This document shows positions 46,444 through 55,421 of a DNA stretch of 64,000 bases, in pieces (position 1 is the first letter of the stretch; the number at the start of each line of letters is the position of its first letter). Origin of the DNA: CAVZXS01 sp963779325 (GTDB lineage: Bacteria > Bacteroidota > Bacteroidia > Chitinophagales > Chitinophagaceae); assembly GCA_963779325.1 (NCBI GenBank), contig CAVZXS010000025.1, positions 62,001 through 126,000 of the forward strand, in the 5' to 3' direction. Made by a program: the position numbers and the translations under genes. Under the pieces are notes generated by a model, which made no database searches, was not told the DNA's origin, and saw only the letters and a program-made list of their open reading frames with translations.

Positions 46444-47445
46444 ATGTCAAAAACCGCAGAAGATATAAGACAACTGAACGAACGCATCGGCTATGCCGGG
46501 CAATTTGTAGATAAACTGAGAGAAGAAGTGGGCCGGTTTATTGTAGGGCAGCATCATATGCTCGACCGCTTATTAATTGGCCTCTTAAGTAACGGCCACG
46601 TATTGCTGGAAGGTGTACCGGGTTTGGCCAAAACATTGGCCATAAAATCCTTGGCGCAAGCAGTGCATGCCAGGTTCAGTCGTATACAGTTTACACCGGA
46701 TTTATTACCGGCCGACGTTATCGGTACCATGATTTATAATCAGCAGCGCAATGAATTCATTGTTCGCAAGGGTCCCATATTCGCCAATTTTATTTTGGCC
46801 GACGAAATAAACCGTGCGCCTGCCAAAGTACAGAGTGCATTACTGGAAGCTATGCAGGAGCGGCAGGTTACTATTGGCGAGACATCCTATAAATTGGAAG
46901 AACCGTTTTTAGTATTGGCTACGCAAAACCCCTTGGAGCAGGAAGGAACCTATCCCTTGCCCGAAGCGCAGGTAGATCGGTTTATTATGAAAGTAGTGGT
47001 AGGTTATCCAAAGATGCACGAAGAACAATTGATCATACGGCAAAATGTACAGGGCCTTACTATACCTGCCGTACACCAGGTAGTATCTATACAGGAAATA
47101 AGCAGTGCGAGGGAATTGGTACGCCAGGTATATATGGATGAAAAAATAGAGCAATATATTTTGGATATCGTTTTTGCAACACGCAACCCTGAAAAATATA
47201 AATTGGAAAAACTGAAACCGCTGATCAGTTACGGTGCTTCGCCGCGGGGAAGTATTAACCTGGCGCTGGCGGCCAAATCGCAGGCATTTTTAAATAAACG
47301 CGGTTATGTAATTCCGGAAGACATACGAAGCATATGTTATGATGTACTTCGACACAGAATCGGATTAACATATGAAGCGGAAGCGGAAGGAGTGAATGTA
47401 GAAAATGTAATAGAAGATGTATTGAAAATGATTAATGTTCCTTAA
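46444..47445 (+). CDS. MoxR-family AAA+ ATPase
   Basis: A 333-residue AAA+ ATPase. Walker A is GVPGLAKT (57-64), Walker B is FILADEINRAPAKVQSALLE, sensor 1 is VLATQNPLEQEGTYPLPEAQ, and the arginine-finger region follows. MoxR proteins act as chaperones that help assemble metal- or VWA-containing complexes. It leads a set of DUF58, BatD-like and BatA genes, the standard start of the Bacteroidota Bat operon. Short inverted repeats flank the gene. Confidence 0.93.
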   Translation: MSKTAEDIRQLNERIGYAGQFVDKLREEVGRFIVGQHHMLDRLLIGLLSNGHVLLEGVPGLAKTLAIKSLAQAVHARFSRIQFTPDLLPADVIGTMIYNQQRNEFIVRKGPIFANFILADEINRAPAKVQSALLEAMQERQVTIGETSYKLEEPFLVLATQNPLEQEGTYPLPEAQVDRFIMKVVVGYPKMHEEQLIIRQNVQGLTIPAVHQVVSIQEISSARELVRQVYMDEKIEQYILDIVFATRNPEKYKLEKLKPLISYGASPRGSINLALAAKSQAFLNKRGYVIPEDIRSICYDVLRHRIGLTYEAEAEGVNVENVIEDVLKMINVP

Positions 47446-47448
47446 TGG

Positions 47449-47477
47449 CGCCTAAATCCCCAAAGAGGACTTAAGGG
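47449..47477. repeat. C-rich repeat after moxR
   Basis: CCTAAATCCCCAAAGAGG followed by ACTTAAGGG; same family as 38199-38227 and inverted relative to 46411-46435. Confidence 0.6.
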
Positions 47478-47509
47478 TAAAAAAATAAACGTTGATTTTT
47501 TATTCGCAA

Positions 47510-48388
47510 ATGTTAACGACCGCAGAAATATTAAAAAAGGTTCGGGTACTCGAAATCAAGAGCAAGAAACTCACTACTAATTTATTTACCGGTGAGTACC
47601 ACAGTGCTTTTAAAGGAAAGGGTATGAGTTTTAAAGAGGTTCGTGAATACGCGGCCGGCGATGATGTGCGGTTTATCGATTGGAATGTATCGGCCAGGAT
47701 TGGTCAACCCTACAGCAAAGTATTTGAAGAAGAAAGAGAATTAACGGTGATGCTGTTGATTGATATAAGCGCCAGCTCGATGTTTGGTACCGTACACGCA
47801 ACTAAAAAGGATATTATAACCGAGATAGCGGCGGTGCTTAGTTTTTCGGCGGTAAATAATAATGATAAAGTAGGCGTGATATTTTACAGTGATGAAGTAG
47901 AAGCCTATATACCGCCCAAGAAAGGAAAGCAGCATGCCTTATATATTGTACGGCAATTGCTCACCAAGGAGTCCAATCATAAAGGCACGGCGGTAAGTAA
48001 GGCGTTAAAATTTTTTAATAATACCACAAGACAGCAAAGTATAGCATTTATCCTTAGCGATTTCCTGGATGCGAATTATGAAGATGCACTGCGTGTTGCC
48101 GGTAAAAAACATGATTTAATCGGCATTAAGCTGTATGATAAAATGGACAGGCAACTGCCGAATGCAGGACTGATGCAGGTGCAAGATGCGGAAACACGTA
48201 AAACAAAATGGGTGGATAGCGGAAATGATTTTGTGCGGTATAAATATGAGCAGGAATTTTTTCGTGTAACAAAATATTGTGATGACATTTTTAAAAAAGC
48301 CGGTTGCAGTTTATTGCATGTAAAAACCGACGAAGATTACGTAAAGCTGCTGCAGAAATTTTTTATCAGCCGGAACCGAAATCATTAA
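47510..48388 (+). CDS. DUF58 protein (VWA-like, Bat operon)
   Basis: A 292-residue soluble protein. The start is ATG 47510 (MLTTAEILKKVR); an upstream TTG at 47492 adds nothing recognisable. DUF58 signature: VREYAAGDDVRFIDWNVSAR, followed by a VWA-like fold with a MIDAS-like VMLLIDISASS. It is the second gene of the Bat cluster and a probable partner of the MoxR ATPase. Confidence 0.9.
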   Translation: MLTTAEILKKVRVLEIKSKKLTTNLFTGEYHSAFKGKGMSFKEVREYAAGDDVRFIDWNVSARIGQPYSKVFEEERELTVMLLIDISASSMFGTVHATKKDIITEIAAVLSFSAVNNNDKVGVIFYSDEVEAYIPPKKGKQHALYIVRQLLTKESNHKGTAVSKALKFFNNTTRQQSIAFILSDFLDANYEDALRVAGKKHDLIGIKLYDKMDRQLPNAGLMQVQDAETRKTKWVDSGNDFVRYKYEQEFFRVTKYCDDIFKKAGCSLLHVKTDEDYVKLLQKFFISRNRNH

Positions 48389-48428
48389 CGGTAATTCAAA
48401 AAATAAAAAAGTATTTCACCAACTATAC

Positions 48429-49400
48429 ATGAACCGGGTAATCAGTAAATTTATTTTTCTAAACGCACTCAGCATTTTTTTCAGGGGGGCTGCATTTGCT
48501 ATACCGAAAAGAGTCTCAATTCGTCGTGCAATTTCACTTTTTCACTTTTCACTTTTCACTTTTTTTTCTCTTACAGCTCAGAATAGCATTACCGCCAAAG
48601 CCGGCACCGATAAAACTAAAATCTTATTGGGCGAGCAGATAAAACTTACGCTGGAGGCTACTTTTCCCGCCAATGAAGTATTTAATTTTTTTGCGGTAGA
48701 TACCTTTCCGAATTTTGAAATAATTGAAGCTAAAAAAATTGATACCGTCAGCGACGAAGGTGTAATTGTTTTAAAACAAGAAATTATAATTACAAGTTTT
48801 GATTCGGGGCATTGGGTTATTCCGGCATTTGTTTTAAATGATAAACTGCAAACAGATACCATACCGGTTGATGTGGGTTATACGCCAAACTTTGATCCCA
48901 AACAAAAATACCATGATATAAAAGATATTGTGGAACCCGCACCCGAAGAAAAGAAGAAACCTTGGTGGTTTTGGTATGCTGTAGCGGCGGGCGGTGCATT
49001 CATTGCATTAATCATTTACCTGCTTACCCGAAAAAAGAAGAAACCTGTTATGCAACAGGCGCCTGTTATAGATCTGAATGCGTACAGTGATGCGTTGAAG
49101 AAATTAGAAGTATTAAAAAAAGAAAATCCTTCGGCGAAAATATTTCATACACAACTGACCGATATTTTCAGGGTATATGTGCAAAAAAGAAAAGGTTTGC
49201 AATCCATGCAAAAAACTACCGATGATTTGATAGTACAACTGAAATCGTTGAACATGGATAAAGACCGGTACAATGAATTGGCGCAGGCTTTGCGATTGAC
49301 TGATTTTGTAAAGTTCGCCAAGTATGAACCTGGAGCGAAGGATACCGAAACGGTGTTTACGGTAATTAAAAACGCTATTATGCAAATAGAAAAGAGCTGA
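48429..49400 (+). CDS. BatD-like/DUF4381-like membrane protein
   Basis: A 323-residue protein with an exported N-terminal beta domain (residues 52-170, ITAKAGTDKTKILLGEQIKL). One transmembrane helix (PWWFWYAVAAGGAFIALIIY, about residues 177-196) is followed by a basic KKKKP stop and a cytoplasmic helical domain (KIFHTQLTDIFRVYVQKRKG). This is the layout of the small BatD-like protein between DUF58 and BatA. The first 50 residues are odd: an AIPKRVSIRR stretch precedes a hydrophobic segment FHFSLFTFFSLTAQ that is encoded by a run of CACTTTT repeats. Confidence 0.72.
   Translation: MNRVISKFIFLNALSIFFRGAAFAIPKRVSIRRAISLFHFSLFTFFSLTAQNSITAKAGTDKTKILLGEQIKLTLEATFPANEVFNFFAVDTFPNFEIIEAKKIDTVSDEGVIVLKQEIIITSFDSGHWVIPAFVLNDKLQTDTIPVDVGYTPNFDPKQKYHDIKDIVEPAPEEKKKPWWFWYAVAAGGAFIALIIYLLTRKKKKPVMQQAPVIDLNAYSDALKKLEVLKKENPSAKIFHTQLTDIFRVYVQKRKGLQSMQKTTDDLIVQLKSLNMDKDRYNELAQALRLTDFVKFAKYEPGAKDTETVFTVIKNAIMQIEKS
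48535..48571 (+). repeat. Heptamer repeat CACTTTT inside the BatD-like gene
   Basis: CACTTTTT, CACTTTT, CACTTTT, CACTTTTTTTT: four near-tandem units of about 7 nt in the signal-peptide-coding region. Gain or loss of one 7-nt unit would shift the reading frame. Confidence 0.8.
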
Positions 49401-49418
49401 TAAGCTCAAATTGTTTTT

Positions 49419-50426
49419 ATGGTATACGATTGGCTGAAAAATATTGACTTTACTTATAAACCGGCATTTGCGCTTTTTGCTTTGCTGCCGGTTATGATTT
49501 GGTGGTATATAGCAAGAAGCAATAAAGCACAATCCTCAGTTACAGTTTCTTCTTCGCATGCATTTACCGTTTCATCACGAAAAGTTTTTTTCCGTCACAT
49601 GCCTTTTATACTAAGACTGCTTGCGCTAAGTTGTTTAATACTTGCAATGGCACGTCCGCAAAAACACAGCGATGAAAAGAATACAAAGGGAGAGGGTATC
49701 GACATTGTAATTAGCATGGATGTAAGTGGTAGTATGCTTGAACCGGATTTTGAACCTAATCGACTGGAAGTTTCTAAAGAAATGGCCGCTGATTTTGTAC
49801 GCAGCCGGCCGGTTGACAGAATTGGCCTGGTTATTTTTTCCGGCGAAAGCTATACGCAATGCCCTGTAACATCAGACAAAAATACATTGCTTACACAAAT
49901 AGATGCGCTCCGCAGCGGTATGCTGCTGGATGGTACATTGATAGGCGAAGGCTTGGCGACAGCTGTAGACAGGCTGAGTAAAAGCAGCTCTAAAAGCAAA
50001 GTAATTATTTTATTGACCGATGGAAAAGAGGAAGCCCCCAAGACAAGATTAATAGATCCGTTAACGGCTTTGGAAATAGCCAAGCAACAAAATGTAAGAG
50101 TATACACCATTGGTATGAGCGCCGTAAACTCCAAGCAGGTTAATGATGCGATAAATCAAAAAAGAAAAATACAAAGGGATATTTTCCTGGACGAGGTATT
50201 ACTGCAACGCATTGCCACACAAACGGGGGGTAAATATTTTCGTGCTACCGATAAGAACGGGTTGAAAAATATTTACAGCCAAATAGATCAATTGGAAAAA
50301 TCGAAAATAGAAATACAGGCACAACGCCGCCACGAAGAATTATTTCTGCCATTTATATTGGGAGCACTTGCTTTTTTATTTTTCGAAATTTGGCTGCGGT
50401 TTACCGTCTTTAAAAAATTTCCTTAA
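49419..50426 (+). CDS. batA: BatA, VWA-domain membrane protein
   Basis: A 335-residue protein with two N-terminal transmembrane helices (residues 16-32 and 62-78). A periplasmic von Willebrand A domain follows, with a complete MIDAS, DVSGS (101-105), plus TLIGEG and LLTDGKEE. A C-terminal membrane helix ends the protein (LFLPFILGALAFLFFEIWL). BatA normally precedes BatB and BatC; here rsgA follows instead. Confidence 0.9.
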   Translation: MVYDWLKNIDFTYKPAFALFALLPVMIWWYIARSNKAQSSVTVSSSHAFTVSSRKVFFRHMPFILRLLALSCLILAMARPQKHSDEKNTKGEGIDIVISMDVSGSMLEPDFEPNRLEVSKEMAADFVRSRPVDRIGLVIFSGESYTQCPVTSDKNTLLTQIDALRSGMLLDGTLIGEGLATAVDRLSKSSSKSKVIILLTDGKEEAPKTRLIDPLTALEIAKQQNVRVYTIGMSAVNSKQVNDAINQKRKIQRDIFLDEVLLQRIATQTGGKYFRATDKNGLKNIYSQIDQLEKSKIEIQAQRRHEELFLPFILGALAFLFFEIWLRFTVFKKFP

Positions 50427-50480
50427 AACGATTTACTCCTTGCTGCATTCTAAGATCACCCGGAATAATTTTAATTCATT

Positions 50481-50488
50481 TACTTTCG
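50481..50488 (+). promoter_or_regulatory. Candidate -7 box for rsgA
   Basis: TACTTTCG, a TAnnTTTG variant, lies 16 bases before the rsgA ATG. Confidence 0.4.
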
Positions 50489-50504
50489 TGTACGCAGCAT
50501 TACA

Positions 50505-51437
50505 ATGAAAGCAACAGTATATAAATCAACAGGGTCTTGGTACACCGTAAAGGATGAAGCGGGCCGGCAATTTAATGCCCGTATGAAAGGTTTATTTAAA
50601 ATTGATGATGAAATTACCAGTACCAATCCCATTGCCGTAGGCGATGAAGTAGAAATAGAAACGGAGAATGAATTGGAAAGCTCCGTTACCATTACTAAAA
50701 TTTTTGACCGGCATAATTATATCAATCGTCTGTCGCCGCGAAATAAACACCGGCATCATATCGTCGCTTCCAATATTGATCAATCACTTTTGATGGCTAC
50801 TTTAAAGGAACCCAGAACTTCACAAGGCTTTATCGACCGGTTTTTAGTGGCATGCGAAATGTATCACGTGCCGGCCATTATTGTTTTTAATAAAGCCGAT
50901 TTGTACAAAGAAAAAGAGTTGCAAAAATTTGAAGAATGGAAACAGATGTACGAAGCGGTGGGGTATAAAATTATCCTGATGAGCGTGGTAAAAAATATTG
51001 GTGTGGAAGAAGTACATCAAACATTAAAAGATAAAATCACGCTGTTGAGCGGTCACAGCGGTGTAGGTAAATCAACTTTTATTAATGCCATTTTTCCCGA
51101 GAAAGAATTAAAGACACAGGTTATAAGCGGGTGGAGCGGCAAAGGGCAACACACTACCACCTTTGCAGAAATGTATGATCTGGCCTTTGGCGGAAAAATT
51201 ATTGATACACCCGGTATGCGTGAATTTGGTTTGGTAGATATTTCCAAACAGGAGCTTTCGCATTATTTTCCCGAAATGCGCAGCAGGCTGAACGGATGCC
51301 AATTTAATAATTGCCTGCATATAAATGAACCCGGCTGCGCCGTTAAGCAGGCCGTAGCAGATAAAGAAATTTCAGAAGACAGGTATGTAAGCTATTATAA
51401 TATTTTAGAAAGTATAGAAGAGGGGAAATTCAGGTAG
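50505..51437 (+). CDS. rsgA: Ribosome small-subunit GTPase RsgA
   Basis: A 310-residue circularly permuted GTPase that checks 30S maturation. An N-terminal OB fold is followed by the G motifs in permuted order: NKAD (G4) first, then GHSGVGKS (G1, residues 183-190) and DTPGMREFG (G3). The C-terminal zinc knuckle is NGCQFNNCLHINEPGC. Length is normal. Confidence 0.95.
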   Translation: MKATVYKSTGSWYTVKDEAGRQFNARMKGLFKIDDEITSTNPIAVGDEVEIETENELESSVTITKIFDRHNYINRLSPRNKHRHHIVASNIDQSLLMATLKEPRTSQGFIDRFLVACEMYHVPAIIVFNKADLYKEKELQKFEEWKQMYEAVGYKIILMSVVKNIGVEEVHQTLKDKITLLSGHSGVGKSTFINAIFPEKELKTQVISGWSGKGQHTTTFAEMYDLAFGGKIIDTPGMREFGLVDISKQELSHYFPEMRSRLNGCQFNNCLHINEPGCAVKQAVADKEISEDRYVSYYNILESIEEGKFR

Positions 51438-51526
51438 AAAAAGCGTTTCGGTGAATAATCACAATTATAAACTCTGTCGCAATCAAACAACAGATTTTTT
51501 TTGGATTACAGACTTTTGGAAAGGCA

Positions 51527-51859
51527 CTACGCCACATTCTTCCTCAAATCTGCATTGTTCAACTTTACTTCCAGTGCATTGGCCAGTTCTACTACTGCTT
51601 TATTATCTTTCACCGGCGCATTGCGTGTATTGGACGGGAAAATAGAAATGCCCGTATAAATATTGTAATGCAGCGTAAGTGAATGTCCGTGAAAGTTGAA
51701 GGCCCAGTCAATAGTGTCGAAGTCATCTTCTTTATCAAGAAATTTTACATTGAGTTGGTCGCTCAAAATATCAGCAACCTGGTAAAAGCGCTTCAGACCG
51801 CCATCATCATCAATAACGGCTTCGGTACAGCCAAGCGAGGTTCGTAGGGTCAGACTCAT
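51527..51859 (-). CDS. Conserved-looking protein of unknown function, 110 residues
   Basis: An ATG-started soluble protein with alternating polar/hydrophobic segments (VIDDDGGLKRFYQVADILSD, TIDWAFNFHGHSLTLHYNIY) and no membrane helix. I do not recognise a family. It lies between rsgA (convergent) and a small lipoprotein gene in the same direction. Confidence 0.6.
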   Translation of the reverse strand: MSLTLRTSLGCTEAVIDDDGGLKRFYQVADILSDQLNVKFLDKEDDFDTIDWAFNFHGHSLTLHYNIYTGISIFPSNTRNAPVKDNKAVVELANALEVKLNNADLRKNVA

Positions 51860-51916
51860 AACAAAAGGGTTTAAGGTACAGACAATGGTGGGGCTCGTTT
51901 TGTTGCATGCCCTATG

Positions 51917-52111
51917 TTAACTTCTAAATTTTTTTGCTTTTCTTGCTTGTTTGGCTGCTTTCGGGTCTTCGTTTACCAATTTTGCCGCATCTATATTCTT
52001 GCCGTTGGTGGGGCAACCGTGCTTGGGCTTAAACACACTGTTCCATACACGGCACGATGAAATCATCATCAACAAACTCATGGCTATTACTGCAAAACGA
52101 ATGGTTTTCAT
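51917..52111 (-). CDS. Small lipoprotein, 64 residues
   Basis: A signal peptide with lipobox MISSC (Cys20) is followed by about 44 mature residues. These have a GCPTNGKN segment and a very basic, alanine/lysine-rich tail (DPKAAKQARKAKKFRS). The tail could bind nucleic acid or lipopolysaccharide, but no family is recognised. Confidence 0.7.
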   Translation of the reverse strand: MKTIRFAVIAMSLLMMISSCRVWNSVFKPKHGCPTNGKNIDAAKLVNEDPKAAKQARKAKKFRS

Positions 52112-52218
52112 AATTAACTATTTAATTCCAAAACGAATTTACTAACAAATAATTGCTTGCGCCAACGTAAAACTACGAATCAGCCTGTCGGGTCGATAAT
52201 CGGTACTGAGTAGCGGTT

Positions 52219-52746
52219 TTAAGGTTGTTTTACCTCCCTGAACCAGTCGGCATAACCCACATAATTATTGGCAATGCGGTCTATCTCGCCGCTTATTTTT
52301 TCTTCTCCGATATCTTTTACTTTTTTGGCGGGTACACCGGCATAAATGCTGCCCGGTTCGCAAACTGTATTTTCCAGTACCACGGCGCCGGCGGCTATAA
52401 TGGTATTACTGTGTACCACGGCATTGTCCATTATGATAGCGCCCATACCAATCAATACGTTGTCGTGTACCGTACAGCCGTGTACAATAGCGTTATGACC
52501 GATGGAAACATTATTGCCGATGGTAGTACCGTATTTTTGGTAGGTACAATGAATACAGGCGCCGTCCTGTACATTTACTTTGTTACCCATTTTTATAAAA
52601 TTTACGTCGCCGCGTACTACGGCGTTGAACCACACGCTGCAATCATCACCCATCACTACATCACCCACAATGGTAGCATTGGGTGCAATAAAACAATTGT
52701 CGCCCATCTGCGGAAATTTATCTTTTACAGGAAGTATTAAAGGCAT
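52219..52746 (-). CDS. Gamma-class carbonic anhydrase-like hexapeptide protein
   Basis: A 175-residue left-handed beta-helix protein built from hexapeptide repeats (GDNCFIAPNATIVGDVVMGD). The zinc-binding histidines of gamma-carbonic anhydrases are in ACIHCTYQK and GHNAIVHGC, spaced as expected, and the C-terminal helix ends in YADWFREVKQP. Enzymatic activity is not guaranteed in this YrdA/CaiE-like group. Confidence 0.85.
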   Translation of the reverse strand: MPLILPVKDKFPQMGDNCFIAPNATIVGDVVMGDDCSVWFNAVVRGDVNFIKMGNKVNVQDGACIHCTYQKYGTTIGNNVSIGHNAIVHGCTVHDNVLIGMGAIIMDNAVVHSNTIIAAGAVVLENTVCEPGSIYAGVPAKKVKDIGEEKISGEIDRIANNYVGYADWFREVKQP

Positions 52747-53050
52747 AGAGCAATTTATATTTTAAAAGCGGGCATTGGTTTGGTAACAGGCGACTGTGAC
52801 TGACCTGGGGTATTGTGCAGCAGTGGCGACGCTCCATTTATCTTTTTGTTCTTTGTTCAGCATTATTCGCACCTGCATATCGGTTCAAATGCAAAGCAAA
52901 TTATGAAAATATATGCAACTGTGTTTTGTACAAGTATGTTATAAAGTTGATTTTTTGTTATTAGTGTTTCTGTTTCATTCGAACTTCGGCAATAACAGAT
53001 CGTTATTCTTCATCCTTTAACGGTCCGCCATTTAGAGGCAGAAAATAAAA
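52747..53050. other. Intergenic region without detected features
   Basis: About 300 bp of AT-rich sequence between the carbonic anhydrase-like gene and the interrupted gene at 53051. No ORF, repeat or clear promoter was seen. Confidence 0.5.
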
Positions 53051-53596
53051 TTATTTATTTGCAATTAGTTGTTCCTTGAGGGACTGAAACTCTATTAAAA
53101 TTGAATCAACATTGGGATTTTCGCATTCAATTATCAAGCTCATATAATCTGTATCAAGTTTGACACCGTTTTCATCTGTTATGATGATTTGTTCATCATA
53201 CTTTTTAAAAGAAGTTTTTGTCTCAGATAAATCATACCAAGCATCAAAACAAATTGACCGTTTGGACTTTTTCCCGTCACCGTCATCGCAATAAAAAATC
53301 AATACTTTATCAATACCTTTTTCTTCAAAAAACTCATTTATCACTACCAAGATTGTATTCCTTACTCTAAAATCAAGAGGTTCTCTTTTTTCTTCGTTAG
53401 GAGCTAATTTGGTGAAACCATAGAAATAACCGTATTAATAAAGTTGTGTATCACTACTAAGTGTTTCAAAATATTCCGGAATCGGATAAAAATAAACACG
53501 ATACTCTGTTCCGCTATTTGTTTGGAAATATGCTGCAGTAATCTCTTCTTCTTCCTGAAATAAATAAGAATAAAATTCAGTTAACTTACGAATCAT
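53051..53596 (-). pseudogene. DUF6169-like gene interrupted by an in-frame TAA
   Basis: Reading from ATG 53596, the frame encodes MIRKLTEFYSYLFQEEEEIT, then ...FETLSSDTQLY. It meets TAA at 53435-53437 (codon 54) and continues in the same frame with YGYFYGFTKLAPNEEKREPL and the rest to 53051. Without the stop it is a 181-residue protein. The C-terminal part resembles DUF6169, which has no known function; I hold this assignment loosely. The start overlaps the previous gene's stop as ATGA, so the two are translationally coupled. Confidence 0.6.
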
Positions 53597-53751
53597 TTTG
53601 CAGAATTGGAATCAAATTTTACCTTTAAAGAAGACAACTTGCTTCCGGGTTGGGCAAAGTGCTTTTGTATTTGAGCTTTTCTGCCTTTTATGACCTTTAA
53701 AAGCTCAATTGCCTTTTTATTAGTGGGCGATATGACTATCTTTTCTTTCAT
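53593..53751 (-). CDS. 52-residue partner of the interrupted gene
   Basis: ATG 53751 begins MKEKIVISPTNKKAIELLK. A basic, helical protein follows, ending LKVKFDSNSAK. It overlaps the next gene's start by four bases (ATGA), typical of two-gene modules such as toxin-antitoxin pairs, although no toxin fold is evident. An ATG at 53784 lies upstream of the predicted promoter and is rejected. Confidence 0.6.
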   Translation of the reverse strand: MKEKIVISPTNKKAIELLKVIKGRKAQIQKHFAQPGSKLSSLKVKFDSNSAK

Positions 53752-53759
53752 GCCGAATG

Positions 53760-53767
53760 CAAATGTA
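53760..53767 (-). promoter_or_regulatory. Candidate -7 box for the two-gene module
   Basis: Minus-strand TACATTTG, a perfect TAnnTTTG box, ends nine bases before the ATG at 53751. Confidence 0.5.
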
Positions 53768-54230
53768 AACATAAGTGTGAACATATTTACGATAAAAAGT
53801 AAAAACCCGGCTTATATTTTACAAAAGATTTACACTGACTTACTGTAAATCAATTGCTAATAAAGAATTTATAATGGATATTGAAATAAAAAAGACCGGA
53901 TAACAAAAGTCACTGTTCAAACTCCCGAATAAAAATATCAACTATAACTTCTTCTTAAATGCGATGCAAGGCTTATGACGTGACGTTATTTTCGATTTTC
54001 CGGGAGGGTGCAGCAAGTGATAAAAAAATGACCGGTCGCAATAAGCCCGTCTAATCAATAGTTTTCCTAATTAAATTTGTTAAAACATTTTCAATCGAGC
54101 TGCCGTCGCCATAGGCGAATGTGCAGGCTCCCTCACTTGCAACAATAAAACCGGATGAAAGACCCGGTCAGCGTCTTTCGTTATTTACAGGAACATTGTA
54201 ATCACCTAATTTTACAACTCAAGCATCGGC
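53768..54230. other. Intergenic region before the aminotransferase gene
   Basis: About 460 bp without a gene. Only a weak inverted pair GCAAGTGA (near 54013) and TCACTTGC (near 54133) was noticed. The G+C content rises around 54000-54180. Confidence 0.5.
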
Positions 54231-55415
54231 ATGAACCAACGTCAACTTTTTTTACAACATATAGCGCAAACCTCCGAGGCGCCTTTGGCATTGGAAATTG
54301 TAAAAGCTGATTGTGCTTCGTTGTATGATGCGAACGGGAAAGAATATATTGATTTGATTGGCGGTATAAGTGTTGCCAATATCGGTCATCGCCATCCCAA
54401 AGTACTTGCAGCGATACAAAAACAATTGGATGCTTACCTGCACATTATGGTATATGGCGAGTTTGTTGAAAGCCCGCAGGTACAGTATGCAAAATTGCTA
54501 ACAGATCATTTACCTGCTTCGCTTAACTCGGTTTTTTTTACCAACTCAGGCAGCGAGGCTACAGAAGGCGCTATGAAATTGGCCAAGCGGGTAACAGGTC
54601 GTACACAAATTGTTTCCTTTAAAAATTCTTATCACGGCAGTACGCAAGGGGCGTTGAGCGTAATGGGCGATGAATATTGGCGCAATGCCTTTCGTCCTTT
54701 GTTGCCGGGCGTGCTGCATTTAGAGTATAATTCATCCGAATCATTTAATTTTATTACTGAGCAAACAGCTTGTGTAATAGCAGAAACCGTGCAGGCCGAA
54801 GCGGGCATAAAAGCGCCTTCTAAAGAATGGATACAGGCATTGCAAAAAAAATGTAATGACACGGGGACGCTTTTTATTTTGGATGAAATACAAGCCGGTT
54901 TCGGAAGAACAGGTAAGTTATGGGGCTTTCAGCATTTTGATATTGTACCCGATGTTTTATTATTGGGTAAGGCATTGGGCGGTGGTATGCCGTTGGGTGC
55001 TTTTATTGCCGATAAGAAATTGATGGATACTTTTTCGATCAACCCTGTATTGGGACATATAACTACATTCGGCGGGCACCCGGTTTGCTGCGCGGCGGGA
55101 ATGGCTGCTATGCAGGCCCTGTTGGAAGAAGGATGGATGGATACCGTGAAAGAAAAAGAAGAATTATTTAAATCGCTTTTGACACACGCAAAAATCAAAG
55201 CCGTACGTTCATACGGGTTGTGGATGGCTGTAGAGTTTGATAGTTTTGAAACCAATAAAAAAATTATTGACGCTTGTATAACTGCCGGTGTGTTGACGGA
55301 TTGGTTTTTATTTGCATCCGATTGTTTACGCATTTCGCCGCCGCTGATTATAAGTGAAGAGCAGATAAAAAAAGCCGGCAAAATAATTTTAAAAGCTATT
55401 ACCGGTATTAATTGA
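54231..55415 (+). CDS. Class III PLP aminotransferase (acetylornithine/ornithine type)
   Basis: A 394-residue PLP enzyme. YIDLIGGISVANIGHRHPKV, FFTNSGSEATEGAMKLAKR, the FILDEIQAGFGRTGKLW metal/PLP aspartate segment and the lysine in LLLGKALGGGMPLGAF mark subgroup III. The sequence is nearest acetylornithine or 4-aminobutyrate transaminases, but the substrate cannot be assigned. There is no arginine pathway gene nearby. Confidence 0.88.
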   Translation: MNQRQLFLQHIAQTSEAPLALEIVKADCASLYDANGKEYIDLIGGISVANIGHRHPKVLAAIQKQLDAYLHIMVYGEFVESPQVQYAKLLTDHLPASLNSVFFTNSGSEATEGAMKLAKRVTGRTQIVSFKNSYHGSTQGALSVMGDEYWRNAFRPLLPGVLHLEYNSSESFNFITEQTACVIAETVQAEAGIKAPSKEWIQALQKKCNDTGTLFILDEIQAGFGRTGKLWGFQHFDIVPDVLLLGKALGGGMPLGAFIADKKLMDTFSINPVLGHITTFGGHPVCCAAGMAAMQALLEEGWMDTVKEKEELFKSLLTHAKIKAVRSYGLWMAVEFDSFETNKKIIDACITAGVLTDWFLFASDCLRISPPLIISEEQIKKAGKIILKAITGIN

Positions 55416-55421
55416 TATTAC

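Noticed and set aside
53435..53437. Recoding or readthrough of the in-frame stop in the DUF6169-like gene
   Set aside because: The codon is TAA, not TGA or TAG, and no recoding signal is evident; a nonsense mutation or sequence error is simpler.
54013..54141. GCAAGTGA/TCACTTGC inverted pair as an attachment site
   Set aside because: Only eight bases, 120 bp apart, with no integrase or element boundary nearby.
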